Shown: positions 1-5,169 of the stretch, piece after piece
Layout of the letters: every line of letters begins with the position of its first letter
Numbering within the stretch: position 1 is the stretch's first letter
Source of the DNA: Methanosphaera sp. rholeuAM74
Lineage (GTDB): Archaea; Methanobacteriota; Methanobacteria; Methanobacteriales; Methanobacteriaceae
Assembly (NCBI GenBank): GCA_003266075.1
Contig: MUZZ01000207.1
Location: 1 to 5,504 of the forward strand
Length of the DNA: 5,504 bases
Direction: 5' to 3'
Translations under genes and position numbers: made by a program
The notes under the pieces: model-generated
The model's input: only the letters and a program-made list of their open reading frames with translations
Database searches by the model: none
What the model was told of the DNA's origin: nothing

Positions 1-520
1 TTATAGGATGAATATCACGGTAAATTAAGTCATCATCATACATTTTCAAGAAGGATAGTTGTGTACGGAATTTGTTCTCGTCAAGCATTGTGATGTATTC
101 ATGATTCCAATCCTGAGAATAACCCATGCTACGCATCTGGATTCTCATCTTTTCAATGTTATCATGGGTCAGATCAATACAATATTCACGGAAGGTTTCA
201 CGGTCAACATCATTCTTTTTAATGTTATGAATTTCTTCGACTTTCACCTCGGTAGGTAGACCATGACAATCCCAGCCCTGTGGGAATAGTACGTCAAAGC
301 CATTCATACGTTTGAAACGTGCTATGATATCCATGTAGACCCAATTCAGGACGTGTCCCATATGAAGCTTACCTGTAGGATATGGAGGGGGTGTGTCAAT
401 AATATAAGTCGGCTTAGTTCCATCACCAATAAACTTATACGTATCCTCCCTCTGCCATAAATCCTGCAAATCTACTTCACTAGCATGATTATAATCCTTA
501 GGTATCTCATTGCTACTCAT
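1..520 (-). CDS. valS: Valyl-tRNA synthetase, N-terminal part (cut by the window edge)
   Basis: This is a class I aminoacyl-tRNA synthetase that would charge tRNA-Val with valine in the cytoplasm. The 173 visible codons start at the ATG whose complement is 518-520 and run off the left edge with no stop. The catalytic-domain signatures are clear: PPPYPTG at residues 44-50, the HIGH-type ATP-binding motif as HMGH at 53-56, and GWDCHGLPTEVKVE at 82-95. The start MSSNEIPKDY and the phrase YSQDW match archaeal ValS as I remember it. GWDCHGLP also occurs in isoleucyl-tRNA synthetases, but the following TEVKVE and the archaeal N-terminus favour ValS. The start is supported by an AGGAGT Shine-Dalgarno site ten bases upstream. 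KMSKS and the editing domain lie outside the window. The gene is transcribed away from the glycan operon, with a spacer and a terminator between them, so it is probably an independent housekeeping unit. Confidence 0.95.
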   Translation of the reverse strand, partial: MSSNEIPKDYNHASEVDLQDLWQREDTYKFIGDGTKPTYIIDTPPPYPTGKLHMGHVLNWVYMDIIARFKRMNGFDVLFPQGWDCHGLPTEVKVEEIHNIKKNDVDRETFREYCIDLTHDNIEKMRIQMRSMGYSQDWNHEYITMLDENKFRTQLSFLKMYDDDLIYRDIHPI

Positions 521-530
521 CTAATATCAG

Positions 531-536
531 ACTCCT
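531..536 (-). promoter_or_regulatory. Shine-Dalgarno site of valS
   Basis: The minus strand reads AGGAGT here, with ten bases before the valS ATG. It is the best Shine-Dalgarno match in the window and fixes the valS start. Confidence 0.8.
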
Positions 537-569
537 GAAAACTCTTTGATAAAATATTACATTATGTAG

Positions 570-577
570 TTATATTT
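570..577 (+). promoter_or_regulatory. Possible TATA box for the small ORF at 604
   Basis: The plus strand reads TTATATTT. Its centre lies about 30 bases before the ATG at 604, so transcription would begin almost at the start codon. This fits a leaderless mRNA and agrees with the lack of a Shine-Dalgarno site there. The element sits between the valS TATA box and the valS start, so the two proposed divergent promoters would overlap. The support is composition and spacing only. Confidence 0.3.
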
Positions 578-588
578 GTAAATAAAAT

Positions 589-596
589 AATATAAA
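589..596 (-). promoter_or_regulatory. Probable archaeal TATA box of valS
   Basis: The minus strand reads TTTATATT, preceded by an A-rich stretch that could serve as a BRE. Archaeal initiation about 26 bases beyond the box centre would start the transcript near 567, giving a leader of about 46 bases that includes the Shine-Dalgarno site. The whole spacer is AT-rich, so chance matches are possible. Confidence 0.45.
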
Positions 597-600
597 TTTT

Positions 601-660
601 AGCATGAAAACGTGGACTTTAAGATTTTTATTAATTTTAATAGCTTTTGTTTTTCATGCT
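601..660. repeat. 10-base perfect inverted repeat, 40-base spacing
   Basis: AGCATGAAAA at 601-610 is exactly complementary to TTTTCATGCT at 651-660. The left arm contains the ATG of the small ORF at 604, and the right arm lies within its hydrophobic segment. It could be a hairpin in RNA, a paired protein-binding site, or chance. The right arm does not line up with a T-run on either strand, so it does not look like a terminator. Confidence 0.6.
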
Positions 661-741
661 TATATTAGGAAATACACTAAAACATATATAGATGCATTGA
701 AAAGGAAGGAAAGTTTAATAGGTAATGTTATGCACAGTTAG
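604..741 (+). CDS. Possible 45-residue single-span membrane peptide
   Basis: This ORF begins at ATG 604 and ends at TAG 739-741. I do not recognise the product. After MKTWTLR comes a hydrophobic stretch, FLLILIAFVFHAYI, at residues 8-21. A strongly basic segment follows (RKYTKTY, LKRKES) and the peptide ends in NVMHS. The pattern fits one membrane span with a positive tail on the inner face, or a signal-anchor peptide. There is no Shine-Dalgarno site, but a TATA-like element at leaderless spacing lies upstream. It lies in a spacer between valS and the glycan operon, convergent with the operon, so it is not the shadow of another gene. Against it, AT-rich DNA readily yields short hydrophobic ORFs, and its start codon lies in one arm of a 10-base inverted repeat. 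Conservation in related genomes would decide. Confidence 0.3.
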   Translation: MKTWTLRFLLILIAFVFHAYIRKYTKTYIDALKRKESLIGNVMHS

Positions 742-746
742 TTTAA

Positions 747-764
747 TTATCCATTTCTGGATAA
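747..764. repeat. Short hairpin, 7-base stem and 4-base loop
   Basis: TTATCCA at 747-753 pairs with TGGATAA at 758-764 around the loop TTTC. It starts five bases after the stop of the 45-residue ORF. On the plus strand it is followed by GGTAAAAAATAA and not by a T-run, so it is not a classical terminator for that ORF. On the minus strand it lies beyond the oligo-T tracts that end the glycan operon and may help stop transcription from either side. Confidence 0.5.
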
Positions 765-767
765 GGT

Positions 768-813
768 AAAAAATAATAAGTGTAAAAATATAAGAAGTAG
801 GAAGCTATACTTC
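768..813 (-). terminator. Terminator of the glycan operon
   Basis: Just beyond the rgpF-like stop, the minus strand has a stem (GAAGTA at 808-813 pairing with TACTTC at 794-799, loop of eight). T-rich sequence follows, with T5 at 784-788 and T6 at 768-773. A stem followed by U-runs, and oligo-T tracts alone, are both consistent with archaeal transcript ends. An alternative overlapping pairing of AAGCT (815-819 with 802-806) also exists. Confidence 0.55.
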
Positions 814-823
814 AAGCTTTGAT

Positions 824-2734
824 TTATAATTTATTGTTGTCTTCGATTTGGTCTTGTAGTTGTTTAATCTCCTCTTGACACTCTTCGAGTGAATCCCTGA
901 GTTTTTCGTTTTCTTGTCGCAACTGTTTTACTGTATCTGGATTAACAGTATTTCTTAAAGCCCTAGGTAATGTGTTGATATAGCCTTCAAATGACCTGTT
1001 GAATACTAACTGACTGTTTCTACTCTTTTTACTGGCTGTTAATACGTTGTCCATCATGTATTCATAATTGAAGAGTTCTACCCTACTAAATTCTTCAGTC
1101 ATCACAATTTCTGAATAGTATCTTTGACCAGCAGCTACATATCCATAGATTCTTTCAAGTGCATGGTTTATAGTGCCATCATATGGCATTGGTTCTTCTG
1201 GGAAATCCTCATAGTCTAAATTCAAATCAAATAGTGGCTTCAAGGCATCATATTTTGCCCAGAAGCAGTTGCCTATAGCTATTGGAGGACGTTCTCTGCT
1301 AATTTTTGTGTTGATATTCATGCGTTCTAATAACTTTTGAGCTTCATCAAAGCATAATGTCCAATACTTGTTGACATATGTGAAGAAGTAAGTGCCATGA
1401 TAAATTTTAGGTGGAACTATTAAGCCCAAGTTAGGGTTTTCATCAAACTCTTGGATTATTGACTCTATATAGTTTGGGCTAGCCAACATATTGTTCCATA
1501 AGACATCCCTAAATGATGCTCCCACTGTAATATATTCTTTTCCTTCTGATTTCTTATCATGCATGAAACAGAAGTAATCATACTCCTTGAGAACTTCCTT
1601 ACAGCCTACGAGTAGAGCAGACATATCCCTTCCCCTAGCATTCACCACTATGACTTGGGAGTGATTGTTTAACTTTGCCAGAATATTTTCTTCAAAGAAT
1701 TGCTTCTTTTCTCTGGTATCTGTTGTGATGATAATATCAACGTATTCTGGTATGTTCTTGATGTGTTCATATGCGTATTCCCATAAATCTTCATAGTATA
1801 AGTGTGTGACTACTGCTACCTTTTTATTGGATGGTTGTGTTAGGTAGTTTTCGGTTGGGAATATGCGAACCAAATTCAGTATGTTTGCCAATGTGTCATG
1901 GTCAAACACCCTTAAGAAGTACCTGTAAATCAGTGAAACATCATAGTCTGTATGTTTATCTATATATTCGATTGTTGATGAAAGATCTCTTGCTATATTG
2001 TAGCGTAAATGTAGTTTACGTGGTAGTTTAAATGCTTTACGCTTAATTACTGGTAATCTTCTGTTGACTACCATATCATACATATTATATGTATGGAAAC
2101 TCATAGCGTTTTCTATTGTTCCCTCAATATCAGCAGTATCAACGTAGGCTGCCCATTTGAAGCCTAGGTCACTGAAGTATCTTGTAAAGAATCCCTCATG
2201 CTTGTATGCTAAATAATTGAATGTTTTGTAATTAGGAAACTCAGACCAGTACTCCTGGAATTGCTTTGACTGTATTATGTTTCGTCTGAATGCTAAGAAA
2301 TATGTTTGGAGGTATCTTGGTCTATAGCCATATGGACATAAATCATTTAGGTTAGGTGCATCACCATGAACTGTTATACCCCAGAAGTCAATGTCTTTAG
2401 AGTCCATCGTGTCGAACATTTCCTTGAATGGGTATATTGGACCAAAAAATGAATCGTTGAATAGTATTACTTCATCATATTCCTGAAGTTTGTCAAAGCC
2501 TATATGGTCAACCATTGCATCTCTCCATCCCCCAGCGTCAAAGCCTATGTTTGGACGGATGAGTATATCGGTGGAGTACTCTGCTAGTATTAACTTACTT
2601 TCTAGTGATAATTCACCGTTTACAATAATACATAAATCAGATATATGTTCCATCATCTCATCTAATAGATATGTTACATAATCATCTATTATTCCTTCAG
2701 AATCAAAGCATAAAAATAATCCTAATCGATTCAT
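824..2734 (-). CDS. RgpF-type glycosyltransferase (rhamnan synthesis protein F family), C-terminal coiled coil
   Basis: This is a predicted cytoplasmic or membrane-associated glycosyltransferase for a cell-surface polysaccharide. Bacterial RgpF proteins act in rhamnose-rich glycan synthesis; the sugar used here is unknown. I use the internal ATG at 2732-2734 (636 residues), because GGTGGG lies seven bases before it and MNRLGLFLCFDSEGIIDDY resembles the usual family start. The first ATG at 2747-2749 would add five residues (MVGYT). The N-terminal half holds RPNIGFDAGGW (60-70), ILFNDSFFGP (90-99) and FWGIT (117-121). The second half holds VVTHLYYEDLW (308-318), VNARGRDMSALL (364-375), DYFCFMHDKKS (386-396) and EEPMPYDGTINHALER (513-528). 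The halves share an N-x-G-x-D-like motif followed by a strand ending in an acidic or His-Asp pair. Residues 601-635 are a heptad-like charged helix. There is no signal peptide and no membrane span. It is second in the operon, 15 bases after the preceding stop. Confidence 0.88.
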   Translation of the reverse strand: MNRLGLFLCFDSEGIIDDYVTYLLDEMMEHISDLCIIVNGELSLESKLILAEYSTDILIRPNIGFDAGGWRDAMVDHIGFDKLQEYDEVILFNDSFFGPIYPFKEMFDTMDSKDIDFWGITVHGDAPNLNDLCPYGYRPRYLQTYFLAFRRNIIQSKQFQEYWSEFPNYKTFNYLAYKHEGFFTRYFSDLGFKWAAYVDTADIEGTIENAMSFHTYNMYDMVVNRRLPVIKRKAFKLPRKLHLRYNIARDLSSTIEYIDKHTDYDVSLIYRYFLRVFDHDTLANILNLVRIFPTENYLTQPSNKKVAVVTHLYYEDLWEYAYEHIKNIPEYVDIIITTDTREKKQFFEENILAKLNNHSQVIVVNARGRDMSALLVGCKEVLKEYDYFCFMHDKKSEGKEYITVGASFRDVLWNNMLASPNYIESIIQEFDENPNLGLIVPPKIYHGTYFFTYVNKYWTLCFDEAQKLLERMNINTKISRERPPIAIGNCFWAKYDALKPLFDLNLDYEDFPEEPMPYDGTINHALERIYGYVAAGQRYYSEIVMTEEFSRVELFNYEYMMDNVLTASKKSRNSQLVFNRSFEGYINTLPRALRNTVNPDTVKQLRQENEKLRDSLEECQEEIKQLQDQIEDNNKL

Positions 2735-2741
2735 CGTATAA

Positions 2742-2747
2742 CCCACC
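2742..2747 (-). promoter_or_regulatory. Ribosome binding site that decides the rgpF-like start
   Basis: The minus strand reads GGTGGG seven bases before the ATG at 2732-2734. It overlaps the upstream alternative ATG at 2747-2749, which directly abuts the previous gene's TAA and has no good Shine-Dalgarno site of its own. This favours the internal start. Confidence 0.55.
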
Positions 2748-2749
2748 AT

Positions 2750-4516
2750 TTATTTGTTTCTCATTATTTGACCAATTTTCCGCAGAGGTTTAGTTATCTT
2801 CCATGATGTTGAATACTTATAAGTATCAATAAGTTTTTCCTGTTCTTCAACACGTTTGTTTAATACTTCATTTTCTTTTTTGAATGCTTGATATCCCTTG
2901 TTTATGGCATCAACGTTATCGAGTTTATTGACTGATTTTTTTGCTGTTATTCTTGTTTTTGGTTTCTTCATATGGGATATTGCGTAGTTTAAGAAGTGTT
3001 TTTCCCATTCTTTGAATAAGTCGAAGTTATCTGTGTCCAAGTCAAAATGTTCAAATATCTCATCCAATGTAATGAAATCCCTAAACAATGGATTACTTAC
3101 GTGGTGGTGATGAATCACCCTATAAAATATGTATTCTAATGGAACAGAAAAATCGAAGAGCCATTCATAGTCTATAGAAACAAATTCATCGTTTATAATG
3201 AACAAGTTACTGAATATGACATCCAAGTTGGTAATATCATGGCATCTGAAGCACTTATCAGATTTTACGCCAAAGATGTCTAGAAACTCTGGAGTACAAT
3301 AATCATCTTTTTTGAATGAGCCATAGAAGAGTACGTCAAAATACTCCTCTAACAGCTCAAAGAATCCGTCCTTATCATGATTAATGATGGTTTTGATTAG
3401 TGTCTTCTCAAAGGACTCCTGTTCAATGTAGGGATATGAAAAATGATAATCGTCAAAGGTGTTCTCTAAAAACCTGATTTTACCAAAACTGTTCTTACTG
3501 CCCTCATGCATCCTTAATAGATGATTCTTAGAAAACTCGTTTAAAGGATACTTTACAACCATAGTATCATTGTTATCAGAGTAGATGTAAGTAATAGTCC
3601 TATACCTCTGCTTACGTTCGTTGTTTATCTTCACATAATCATAATTATCGCTTTGTCTGGAGCTGGCGTCGTTTCTAATCTCTACTAGGAATGAGTTCGC
3701 AAAATACTGTGCAATATCCTCACTAGCTAGAGACTGGTTTACCTTGTTTTCTCTGAAAAAGTTAGCTCTTGCCTTGACGATGGTTGGCTGTCTTTCATAG
3801 CTAATTTTGTTGATGAATTTATCTGTGTTTATTACTTCTGGAAAGACGTGGTCAGGGTATGGGTAGAAGAACTTGTAATCAGAAAATTCGGCACTTTCTA
3901 TTATATTTTCTAGTTCACCCTTGGTAAATGTTCTCACGGATTTTCTTGGAAAATCATCCACCCCAGTGAAGTACTCGTTGACATGCTCTTCTTTAAAACC
4001 AGCAAAATACTTTAAGCCGAACCTGTTACTTATTGCAAGTAGTATCACTCCATCTTCTTTTAAGAATCCCTTCAAATAGGTTAAGTAATCCTTGAAGGGA
4101 TTTGAAGAGTCATAAAATTCTCTTGCATATTCGAATAAATCGCTTACTATGATGTAATCAAATTTCTTGGGTGTCTGTTCTATTTCGGAAAAATCGTTGA
4201 CTACTACTTCTAGGTTGTCTGCGTGGCATCGTTTAGAAATCATGTACGCTTTTTTGTAGGAATCCTCTACGCTGACTACTTCATCTACCTTCCTACAGAA
4301 TAGTCTTGTTAAAGCTCCATAACCTCCACCAATCTCTAATAGGCTGGCATCGTCTTTAAATGGATACCATTCGAACAAGTTTTCTCTCAGGTAGGATAGG
4401 TAGTAATAATATTCATAGGAAGTATGTAGTTGTGTGATTTCTTCAAAATCATACTTGTTATCTATGATTTCATATATTTCTTCCTCTAATTCCTCGTTTT
4501 CATACATTTTCCTCAT
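2750..4516 (-). CDS. SAM-dependent methyltransferase fused to a probable kinase-fold domain and coiled coil (WbdD-like layout)
   Basis: The product has 588 residues. Residues 40-230 are a class I methyltransferase: motif I as LLEIGGGYGALTRLF (59-73), the acidic end of strand 2 at E84 (VVSVEDS), strand 4 as FDYIIVSDLFEY (119-130) and strand 5 as GVILLAISNRFG (156-167). Residues 300-515 look like a diverged aminoglycoside or choline-kinase-type fold, with VVKYPL (K322) as possible ATP-binding lysine, then D432-x4-N437 (LDVIFSNLF) and SIDYEWLF with D449 as metal ligand. Residues 541-566 form a charged coiled coil, followed by STSWKITKPLRKIG (569-582), a tail I recall from many polysaccharide-cluster proteins. 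This order matches WbdD, which phosphorylates and methylates O-antigen chain ends. The methyltransferase call is strong, the kinase call is inference. M4 is an alternative start, and neither start has a strong Shine-Dalgarno site. It is the first gene of the operon with the RgpF-like gene. Confidence 0.85.
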   Translation of the reverse strand: MRKMYENEELEEEIYEIIDNKYDFEEITQLHTSYEYYYYLSYLRENLFEWYPFKDDASLLEIGGGYGALTRLFCRKVDEVVSVEDSYKKAYMISKRCHADNLEVVVNDFSEIEQTPKKFDYIIVSDLFEYAREFYDSSNPFKDYLTYLKGFLKEDGVILLAISNRFGLKYFAGFKEEHVNEYFTGVDDFPRKSVRTFTKGELENIIESAEFSDYKFFYPYPDHVFPEVINTDKFINKISYERQPTIVKARANFFRENKVNQSLASEDIAQYFANSFLVEIRNDASSRQSDNYDYVKINNERKQRYRTITYIYSDNNDTMVVKYPLNEFSKNHLLRMHEGSKNSFGKIRFLENTFDDYHFSYPYIEQESFEKTLIKTIINHDKDGFFELLEEYFDVLFYGSFKKDDYCTPEFLDIFGVKSDKCFRCHDITNLDVIFSNLFIINDEFVSIDYEWLFDFSVPLEYIFYRVIHHHHVSNPLFRDFITLDEIFEHFDLDTDNFDLFKEWEKHFLNYAISHMKKPKTRITAKKSVNKLDNVDAINKGYQAFKKENEVLNKRVEEQEKLIDTYKYSTSWKITKPLRKIGQIMRNK

Positions 4517-4589
4517 TCTAAAACCCTAACCCATTAGTTGTTGATGTAATACTTACCATCAATTTGTCAGTTAATATGTTGATTAAGTA

Positions 4590-4668
4590 CAATGCTAATT
4601 ATTTGTGAATACCCAAGACTTCAGTATTGAATGTATAGTATATATGCTACTTACTATTATTAGCATTG
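4590..4668. repeat. 10-base inverted repeat flanking the operon promoter candidate
   Basis: CAATGCTAAT at 4590-4599 is exactly complementary to ATTAGCATTG at 4659-4668. The arms lie on either side of the candidate TATA box (4639-4646) and the predicted start site, which is where a paired regulator site would be placed. The spacing of 59 bases is long for one dimer. Confidence 0.45.
4639..4646 (-). promoter_or_regulatory. Candidate TATA box of the two-gene glycan operon
   Basis: The minus strand reads CATATATA about 120 bases before the methyltransferase-kinase start. Initiation near 4616 would leave a leader of about 100 bases. Another TATA-like run lies further upstream at 4675-4693 (repeated ATAATAT), so the choice is uncertain. 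Confidence 0.3.
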
Positions 4669-4827
4669 AATTCATGATATTATATTATATTATAATCACA
4701 TTAACACATATTAGACTTAATATACCGTGTAACATTCCATGATTTGCCGTATCTGGTTTTAGGGAAATGAATATACGATAAAATGCAACTTGTAATATGT
4801 GTAATATAATTAAATTATTTGTAGTAT

Positions 4828-4892
4828 TTAACCTTACGTTACTCTATGTTTTTGATTTGATATATATTTTATGTTAGAGTAAGGATAGTTAA
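4828..4892. repeat. Two-part inverted repeat around a TATA-like element
   Basis: TTAAC (4828-4832) and TTACTCTA (4839-4846) are complementary to GTTAA (4888-4892) and TAGAGTAA (4875-4882), giving 5+8 paired bases interrupted by a 6/5 internal loop. The centre holds a TATA-like run at 4860-4870, just upstream of the ORF at 4902. It may be an operator or a structured end of a decayed element. Confidence 0.45.
4860..4870 (+). promoter_or_regulatory. Possible TATA box for the ORF at 4902
   Basis: The plus strand reads ATATATATTTT. Initiation about 26 bases downstream would fall near 4890, leaving a leader of about 12 bases before ATG 4902. An AAGGAT at 4881-4886 would then lie upstream of the transcript start and is too far from the ATG to be a good ribosome site. 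Confidence 0.25.
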
Positions 4893-4901
4893 AATAATCG
4901 A

Positions 4902-5072
4902 ATGGATTATTCTTTCAACTCGTTGCTGGATAATAATTTTGTAAAAAATAGTAGTAGAGCCACGTCAATACTATTATTGGATTATATATGTCCAAATCAT
5001 AGCACAATCAGGGAATTACTAGAATCCTGGGGTATTTATATAGTAAATCTATTGTTACTATTTTCAGGGTAG
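4902..5072 (+). CDS. 56-residue ORF of unknown function, possibly a gene remnant
   Basis: The ORF runs from ATG 4902 to TAG 5070-5072, and an in-frame stop at 4890-4892 bounds it upstream. I do not recognise the product. It begins MDYSFNSLLDNNF, has a middle part SILLLDYICPNHSTIREL with one cysteine and one histidine, and ends in a hydrophobic tail, IYIVNLLLLFSG. The same frame stays open for a further 22 codons after the stop (DLELFF onward, to the TGA at 5139-5141), so a nonsense-mutated longer protein is possible. The composition is less AT-extreme than the flanks (GCC, ACG, TGG and GGG codons), which hints at former coding. A TATA-like element lies at a suitable distance. It could be a real small protein, a fragment of a decayed gene, or chance; I cannot tell which from sequence alone. 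Confidence 0.25.
   Translation: MDYSFNSLLDNNFVKNSSRATSILLLDYICPNHSTIRELLESWGIYIVNLLLLFSG
4906..4920. repeat. 15-base direct repeat, copy 1
   Basis: ATTATTCTTTCAACT occurs here and again, exactly, at 5081-5095. This copy overlaps codons 2-7 of the 56-codon ORF. Confidence 0.6.
4947..4978 (+). repeat. Hairpin with a 10-pair stem
   Basis: AATAGTAGTA at 4947-4956 pairs with TACTATTATT at 4969-4978 with one G-U pair, around the 12-base loop GAGCCACGTCAA. The G-U pair means the fit is better in plus-strand RNA than in minus-strand RNA. No T-run follows, so it is not an obvious terminator. Confidence 0.5.
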
Positions 5073-5080
5073 GATTTAGA

Positions 5081-5095
5081 ATTATTCTTTCAACT
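5081..5095. repeat. 15-base direct repeat, copy 2
   Basis: This is the second exact copy of ATTATTCTTTCAACT, 175 bases after the first and nine bases past the stop of the 56-codon ORF. The two copies bracket almost the whole ORF. Confidence 0.6.
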
Positions 5096-5143
5096 TCTAT
5101 TTAAATATATTTTATATCCTTCAAAAACTAGTGTGTGACAGTG

Positions 5144-5161
5144 AAAAAAAATATGAAAAAA
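5144..5161 (-). terminator. Oligo-T terminator of the 5170-5504 gene
   Basis: On the minus strand, T6 (5156-5161) and T8 (5144-5151) follow the stop codon within 26 bases. There is no strong stem before them. Runs of T without a hairpin are a usual archaeal transcription end signal. Confidence 0.6.
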
Positions 5162-5169
5162 GAGTGGTT

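Larger units (their letters stand above)
4517..5169. other. AT-rich 650-base spacer without a convincing large gene
   Basis: This stretch separates the glycan operon from the 5170-5504 gene. It contains the candidate operon promoter, three inverted repeats, a 15-base direct repeat, a 56-codon plus-strand ORF and an oligo-T terminator. I see no tRNA or rRNA, no CRISPR array, and no intact transposase. Its AT-richness alone would generate some of these small patterns. It may be a decayed gene or insertion remnant, or a regulatory leader. Confidence 0.6.

Noticed and set aside
59..259. 66-codon plus-strand ORF
   Set aside because: It lies wholly antisense to the well-conserved valS reading frame; its translation has no protein-like pattern of its own.
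1831..2031. 66-codon plus-strand ORF
   Set aside because: It is antisense within the RgpF-like gene, has no ribosome site, and is best explained as a shadow.
2490..2681. 63-codon plus-strand ORF
   Set aside because: It is antisense to the conserved N-terminal GFDAGGW region of the RgpF-like gene, so it is a shadow.
3099..3110. Four consecutive histidines (residues 469-472) in the methyltransferase-kinase protein, suggestive of a tag or metal site
   Set aside because: The run is inside the domain with ordinary flanking sequence and no partner motif, so there is no support for a special role.
4521..4545. Telomere-like GGGTTAGGGTT on the minus strand before the operon start
   Set aside because: Only two units are present, in an archaeal setting; this is most likely coincidence.
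4517..5169. CRISPR array or intact insertion sequence in the long spacer
   Set aside because: Only one 15-base sequence is repeated, twice, with no regular spacing; no transposase catalytic motifs or matching terminal inverted repeats are visible.
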